A stretch of 8,793 bases of DNA from an uncultured Fibrobacter sp. (GTDB taxonomy: Bacteria; Fibrobacterota; Fibrobacteria; Fibrobacterales; Fibrobacteraceae). The notes beneath the pieces were generated by a model. That model worked only from the letters and a program-made list of their open reading frames with translations. It searched no databases and was not told where the DNA came from. The translations under genes were made by a program, and so were the position numbers. Shown piece by piece: positions 5,162 to 8,793 of this stretch (its first letter is position 1; each line of letters opens with the position of its first letter). The DNA lies in assembly GCA_947306025.1 (NCBI GenBank), contig CAMZFJ010000052.1, positions 1 to 8,793 on the forward strand, given 5' to 3'.

Positions 5162-7543
5162 TTACAGAACTTTCGGACGTCCTGACAGTAATTTCATCAG
5201 GTAATCCACAATTTCGTTCCAGTGCTCCAGCGCGACCTGGCCTATGGCGGGGTCATACATCACGCCCAGGTTCTTCTCGATTTCGCTACGGCAGTAATCG
5301 AGCGACATGGCATCGCGGTAAACGCGCTTACTGGTCATTGCGTCGATTGAGTCGGCAATGGCGATCACTCGGGCGCCTATAGGAATATCTTCGCCTTTGA
5401 GTCCTTCGGGGTAGCCACGGCCGTCAAAGCGTTCATGGTGATGCAACACGGTCTGCACCAATTCATGCGTGTAGTTGGACTGCATTAGAATCTTTGCGCC
5501 AATGACCGGGTGCTGTTTGATGATTTCGAATTCATCGTCAGAAAGTCGGCTAGGCTTTCCAAGCACGTTGTCGCTGATACCCATTTTTCCAATATCATGC
5601 AAGTGCGCTGCATGCGTGATCATTGATATGGAACTTTCCGAAAGGCCAAGAGAACGGGCAATCAGTTCTGAGTACGCCTTCACTCGTTCGGAATGATGAG
5701 CCGTATAGGAGTCCTTTGCTTCTTCGACTGAAATCAAGCAAGAAATTAAATCCTTGAGGTTTTGATTTTCGTTGCTTTCAATCGGCTTGTGGATGCGCAC
5801 CTTGTCACGGTACATGTTCAAGTCGGCATCCATTTTCCAATCACTAATGGACTTGCGGATTCCGGCATCGTTACACAGGCGGCTTTCGCCTACAGCTATT
5901 GACAAATGGTACAGTGCAGTCTTGTTATATTCCTCAATATCTTTCTGCAAATTGGAATACAACAGGAAGAGCGAATTCAGCGGGGCTCGTGTAACAACGG
6001 CAAATTCATCGCCACCGATTCTAAAACAATTGCCTTTGGATTCATATACGTTTGTGATAATATTTGATGCGGCGACAATTAATGCATCACCGGCCTGATG
6101 GCCAAAAGTATCATTTGCGTATTTGAGGCCGTTCACGTCCATCAAGAGCATGGTCCAGTTCGTATCTGAATCCTCTTGACTGATCATTTTTAGAAGTGCG
6201 TCGAAGGCAACTCTATTTTCAAGGCCTGTCAAGCTGTCCGTTGTGGCGACATCTTGCATGTGCTCGCTCATCACTAGCAACTTGCTATTAGTTTGTTCAA
6301 GCTCGAACGAAGTTTCGCGAATGAATGTTGCCATGCGCGCAGCAACCGGCAATCGGAAAGACTTTATCTTGTTAAAGTTTTCATTATTTGCAATTTCACG
6401 TTTTACGACTGGGCCTTCACGCATCGAAGTGATGACAAGGGTAATATTATGCTGGTTCAAATGGCCCTTTTCGCGCAAGAATTCGCCGTGCGAGAATAAT
6501 CCTGTGCAAGAGGAAATTCCCTTAAGCAGATCCATCTCGTACACTTGTTCATGTTGCGCCCAGTAAGCATTTCGCGCTGCGCCAGCGAATATGTGCATGA
6601 CATCAGGAGCGAATTTTTGGCAGTTTTCACTTTCAGTCTTGATGTTTTGGAGAATCAACTGCGGTTCAGCATATAGCAATCGAATAATCGAGCCTTCTTC
6701 TATATCAGAAGACATCGTAAGGGAACCGTCGGAATTTGTTGCATCAACCGCGCGCACAATGGAGATTTCGTTATGCTCGTAGAGCATCGGGAATTCAAGT
6801 GCATTGTCAAAGAAGTTTTTGTCGTTGTTGATGTCCAGGTACTTGTTGTACACTTCATAGGCTGGGATGCCGCCTAATTCATAAAGGATGTTGCCTTTGG
6901 AATGAGTGACTTGGAAATTACGGCCAATGGGTTTCCATCCGCTAATCTTGCGCGATTCTACAAAAAATTCGTCACCGCCATAGAATACCACCAAAAGGCC
7001 CGTGTTTGTATAGCCGCCAACCGACGAGAATATACAGGATTCGGAACTTGTAATATCGGGTGAGCCAACGATGCCGCCAAAAACTTGGATGTCTGGAGCT
7101 AGGGCGTCGAGTTCTTCGCAAAGGTGTGTTGTTGAAAACGGAGAAATGCAATGATAGATTTCGATAGCCTTTACCCAAGAATTACGGTTTGCGGCTTTTA
7201 CGATTTCGCTTGCGATGTTGCGGACGGATGCTTTAGAAAAGTCATATTGAGAAATCTGAATTTTTGTTGTCGGCTTTTCGAATATGATTGCCGAAACTGA
7301 AATATCAGTTGCCATTTCGCAATCCGCAATGTTTCCGCCAGTGGAGCTACCAAACCACGGAGCCTGAGGAAAAACGTGTTCCAAAATATTCCAGACAGGT
7401 TTTAGTTTATATGAATCTAACACGGCTGAATGGATTTGGAAGCATACAGTAGGCGAGCCATGTTCTTTGCACCAAGTGCTAAATAGGTTTAGATCGTTTT
7501 CAAACGCTACGGCATCTTTAAAAGCGAAAACTTTGTTTTTCAT
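5162..7543 (-). CDS. FIST sensor - GGDEF - HD-GYP cyclic-di-GMP protein, copy B
   Basis: A 793-residue paralogue of the gene at 2590-4974, in direct tandem and the same order of domains; the two align end to end with a net one-residue difference near residue 456. FIST_N spans about 30-220 (WFGSSTGGNI at 63-72, FGGIVGSPD at 155-163) and FIST_C about 225-370. The GGDEF domain has Asp469, Asn477, Asp486 and GGDEF at 510-514. The HD-GYP domain has HDIGK at 649-653 and HHHERFDGRGYP at 701-712. Both outputs look catalytically competent, and the RxxD inhibitory site is again absent (ESKG). By eye the first 60 residues differ at about 24 positions from copy A, whereas about 198 C-terminal residues differ at roughly 26. 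Two sensor cysteines of copy A (160, 321) are glycines here. An AAAGGGG ribosome site (7554-7560) lies ten bases before the ATG. It has its own promoter element and terminator, so it is likely transcribed separately from copy A. Confidence 0.93.
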   Translation of the reverse strand: MKNKVFAFKDAVAFENDLNLFSTWCKEHGSPTVCFQIHSAVLDSYKLKPVWNILEHVFPQAPWFGSSTGGNIADCEMATDISVSAIIFEKPTTKIQISQYDFSKASVRNIASEIVKAANRNSWVKAIEIYHCISPFSTTHLCEELDALAPDIQVFGGIVGSPDITSSESCIFSSVGGYTNTGLLVVFYGGDEFFVESRKISGWKPIGRNFQVTHSKGNILYELGGIPAYEVYNKYLDINNDKNFFDNALEFPMLYEHNEISIVRAVDATNSDGSLTMSSDIEEGSIIRLLYAEPQLILQNIKTESENCQKFAPDVMHIFAGAARNAYWAQHEQVYEMDLLKGISSCTGLFSHGEFLREKGHLNQHNITLVITSMREGPVVKREIANNENFNKIKSFRLPVAARMATFIRETSFELEQTNSKLLVMSEHMQDVATTDSLTGLENRVAFDALLKMISQEDSDTNWTMLLMDVNGLKYANDTFGHQAGDALIVAASNIITNVYESKGNCFRIGGDEFAVVTRAPLNSLFLLYSNLQKDIEEYNKTALYHLSIAVGESRLCNDAGIRKSISDWKMDADLNMYRDKVRIHKPIESNENQNLKDLISCLISVEEAKDSYTAHHSERVKAYSELIARSLGLSESSISMITHAAHLHDIGKMGISDNVLGKPSRLSDDEFEIIKQHPVIGAKILMQSNYTHELVQTVLHHHERFDGRGYPEGLKGEDIPIGARVIAIADSIDAMTSKRVYRDAMSLDYCRSEIEKNLGVMYDPAIGQVALEHWNEIVDYLMKLLSGRPKVL

Positions 7544-7587
7544 TGCGATAACACCCCTTTGTTTGGTCTATTCGTTGACCGATGGCT

Positions 7588-7598
7588 TTAATATATCT
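7588..7598 (-). promoter_or_regulatory. Putative -10 promoter element of copy B
   Basis: The minus-strand sequence AGATATATTAA (TATATT at 7590-7595) is identical to the element before copy A, at the same 44-nt distance from the start codon. The leader that follows has only a weak GGTC/GACC dyad (7565-7568 and 7577-7580). No clear -35 is visible; A-tracts begin about 55 nt further upstream and could act as an activating curved segment. Confidence 0.6.
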
Positions 7599-7619
7599 TC
7601 TTAGAGTGGGGTGTGGCTA

Positions 7620-7787
7620 GGGGTAAAACGCACCATGTGATATCAATCTCAAGAAAAAATTTCCAAAAAAGTGGATGATTTTTCATATCACGGAAAAAGA
7701 CCGTAAAAATTTGTGGTCAAAAAATTACATTTATCTTAGAAAAAAGTTAGACGTGGTAATTGATTGAATGATTACTTTTTTCTTACG
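7620..7787. other. AT-rich non-coding stretch with repeated A-tracts
   Basis: No gene is recognisable here on either strand. The stretch carries runs of five or six A or T at 7654-7659, 7665-7670, 7679-7683, 7694-7698, 7705-7709, 7719-7724, 7740-7745 and 7776-7781. The first six have centres 11 to 15 nt apart, close to but not exactly one helical turn. A GTGATAT/ATATCAC inverted repeat (7637-7643 and 7685-7691) brackets the first tracts. It lies upstream of the copy B promoter and may bend DNA or bind a nucleoid protein. Confidence 0.45.
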
Positions 7788-7828
7788 AAAAAAAGCGTGA
7801 TAAAATGCATGTTTTCGGTTCGCTTTTT
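7788..7828. terminator. Degenerate third copy of the AAAAGCGAACC terminator
   Basis: AAAAAGCG (7790-7797) pairs with CGCTTTTT (7821-7828) over 8 bp, with a 23-nt loop containing ATGCAT. The right arm, 7812-7828, is identical over 17 bases to 2544-2560 of the terminator after gltA and copy A. The left arm keeps only the outer part. No gene adjoins it directly; argF, 196 nt away, has a better hairpin of its own nearer its stop. It is either a remnant of an older duplication or a backup terminator. Confidence 0.5.
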
Positions 7829-7945
7829 GTGTGTGAGTTTATCTGAAAAACAGCTTTGTATCTGAAAGGAAAATGACGACAAGAAAAGACCACATTTGCT
7901 ATGGTTTGACTTTTTACTTTATTTAAAATTGGCGTAAATTTAGAA

Positions 7946-7959
7946 AAGGCGAGAGCCTT
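7946..7959. terminator. Small hairpin downstream of argF, possible second terminator
   Basis: AAGGC (7946-7950) pairs with GCCTT (7955-7959) around a four-base loop. On the minus strand the stem ends in GCCTTTTCT, a short T-run, just after the main argF terminator. The stem is short, so it is at most a backup. Confidence 0.3.
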
Positions 7960-7970
7960 GTAGCAATAAA

Positions 7971-7996
7971 TAAAGCCACCCCAAAGGGTGGCTTTA
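7971..7996 (-). terminator. Intrinsic terminator of argF
   Basis: TAAAGCCACCC (7971-7981) and GGGTGGCTTTA (7986-7996) form a perfect 11-bp stem with a CAAA loop, beginning 27 nt after the argF stop codon. On the minus strand the stem is followed by the T-rich TTTATTTATTG. Confidence 0.85.
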
Positions 7997-8023
7997 AATT
8001 CAGAATTTTTCGAGAACTGTAAC

Positions 8024-8793
8024 TTACTTGTTGAACGGTTCCATCACCTGCCAGAGCACAGCCTTGTGAGCGTGCAGGCGGTTTTCGGCTTCTTCGAAGC
8101 TCATGTTCACATCGAGGTTGTCCATCACGGAGTCCGTGATTTCTTCGCCGCGGTGTGCCGGCAAGCAGTGAGATACCTTGCAGTGGGCCGGAGCGAGCTT
8201 CAAGAGTTCGTCATTGATCTGGAACGGTAAGAAGTGAGACTGCTTCGTTGCCTTTTCGCCTTCCTGACCCATAGAAACCCAAACGTCGCTATAGAGAATG
8301 TCGGCGTCCTTGACGGCTTCCTTCGGGTCGTTGAAAACGCGGTATTGGCAGCCGTGCTTCTTGAGGCCTTCCTGAGCTTCTTCCACCACCTTGGCGGGCT
8401 GTTCAAAACCCTTCGGGCAGGCGAGTGTGAAGTTCATGCCCACCTTGGAGGCGAGCGCGAGGAATGAGTTTGCAACGTTGTTGCCGTCACCGATGAATGC
8501 GACCGTCTTCGGCTTGCCATCGGCGTTCTTGAAACCGCCGAGGTTTTCGTTAATCATCTGGGCAAAGGCGATCGCCTGGCACGGGTGGTAATCGTCGGTC
8601 AATGCGTTCACGACCGGGATAGAACCGTATTCAGCAAGTTCTTCGACGAGCTGCTGCTTGAAGCAACGCACGACAATGGCGTTCACCCAACGGCTGAGGC
8701 AGCGGGCAACGTCCTTGACGCTTTCACGCTTGCCGAGACCGATAGAATCCGGAGAGAGGAGCACGGCGTGGCCGCCGAGCTGGTTCATGCCCA
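8024..8793 (-). CDS. argF: Ornithine carbamoyltransferase, 3' part (5' end outside the window)
   Basis: It joins carbamoyl phosphate to ornithine to form citrulline in arginine synthesis; cytoplasmic, usually a homotrimer. The frame is open to the right edge and the Met at 8786-8788 lies inside a conserved stretch (GMNQLGGHAVLLSPDS), so it is not the start. About 255 residues are visible of roughly 305; the missing N-terminus should carry the STRTR carbamoyl-phosphate motif. Visible marks in order are DYHPCQAIAF, the nucleotide-fold-like FIGDGNNVANS, DVWVSMGQE (the SMG loop that contacts ornithine) and HCLPAHRGEE with the catalytic cysteine. The DxxSMG and HCLPAHRG motifs fit ornithine rather than aspartate carbamoyltransferase. 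The catabolic form (arcB) is possible but no arc neighbours are seen. TAA stop at 8024-8026, followed by a strong terminator. Confidence 0.95.
   Translation of the reverse strand, partial: GMNQLGGHAVLLSPDSIGLGKRESVKDVARCLSRWVNAIVVRCFKQQLVEELAEYGSIPVVNALTDDYHPCQAIAFAQMINENLGGFKNADGKPKTVAFIGDGNNVANSFLALASKVGMNFTLACPKGFEQPAKVVEEAQEGLKKHGCQYRVFNDPKEAVKDADILYSDVWVSMGQEGEKATKQSHFLPFQINDELLKLAPAHCKVSHCLPAHRGEEITDSVMDNLDVNMSFEEAENRLHAHKAVLWQVMEPFNK

Noticed and set aside
2903..5696. Matching antisense open frames (2903-3136 and 5475-5696) in both signalling genes
   Set aside because: They resemble each other only because the HD-GYP coding regions on the other strand are homologous. Neither has a ribosome site that I can identify.
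2590..7543. A composite transposon or insertion sequence behind the tandem duplication
   Set aside because: There is no transposase, no terminal inverted repeat and no target-site duplication; the shared flanks are a promoter element and a terminator.
7620..7970. A small gene or small RNA in the gap between copy B and argF
   Set aside because: No open frame with a ribosome site and no promoter hexamer pair with correct spacing was found; a TTGACT at 7907 has no -10 at 16-18 nt.
8024..8788. ATG at 8788 as the start of argF
   Set aside because: The Met lies inside a conserved block of the family, and the carbamoyl-phosphate STRTR motif would be missing; the gene continues beyond the window.

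Overview
The window is ordinary bacterial chromosome at its two ends (amino-acid and central carbon metabolism), with an unusual tandem pair of large cyclic-di-GMP signalling genes in the middle. Codon use, the style of the proteins and the absence of membrane or phage genes remind me of the Fibrobacter group (Fibrobacterota). That is recall, not something the sequence proves. I see no mobile element, CRISPR array, tRNA or rRNA.

Left part, plus strand: the 3' part of a class I/II PLP-dependent aminotransferase (start lies outside the window), a 133-nt spacer packed with nested inverted repeats, then a complete type II citrate synthase (gltA). Two hairpin structures follow gltA. The second is a strong symmetric terminator shared with the convergent gene on the other strand.

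Middle, minus strand: two paralogous genes of 794 and 793 codons. Each encodes a soluble protein with an N-terminal FIST ligand-sensing region (FIST_N then FIST_C), a helical linker, a GGDEF diguanylate cyclase domain and a C-terminal HD-GYP phosphodiesterase domain. Both catalytic domains keep their signature residues in both copies, so each protein could in principle both make and break c-di-GMP. The duplicated unit covers more than the coding region. It runs from a shared AGATATATTAA element, exactly 44 nt before each start codon, to a 41-nt terminator block after each stop codon (37 of 41 positions identical). The sensory halves and the leaders between promoter and start codon have diverged; the output domains have not. 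This looks like two sensors of different or shifted specificity feeding one output.

Right part: a 480-nt AT-rich gap holds the promoter of the second signalling gene, a series of A-tracts, a degenerate third copy of the terminator sequence and the argF terminator. It is followed by the 3' part of ornithine carbamoyltransferase (argF, minus strand), whose start lies beyond the right edge.

Working together (inference): FIST domains have been proposed to bind small ligands such as amino acids. Here they lie between an aminotransferase, citrate synthase and an arginine-biosynthesis gene, so the pair may report amino-acid or nitrogen status to c-di-GMP. Nothing in the sequence shows co-transcription of the signalling genes with the metabolic genes.
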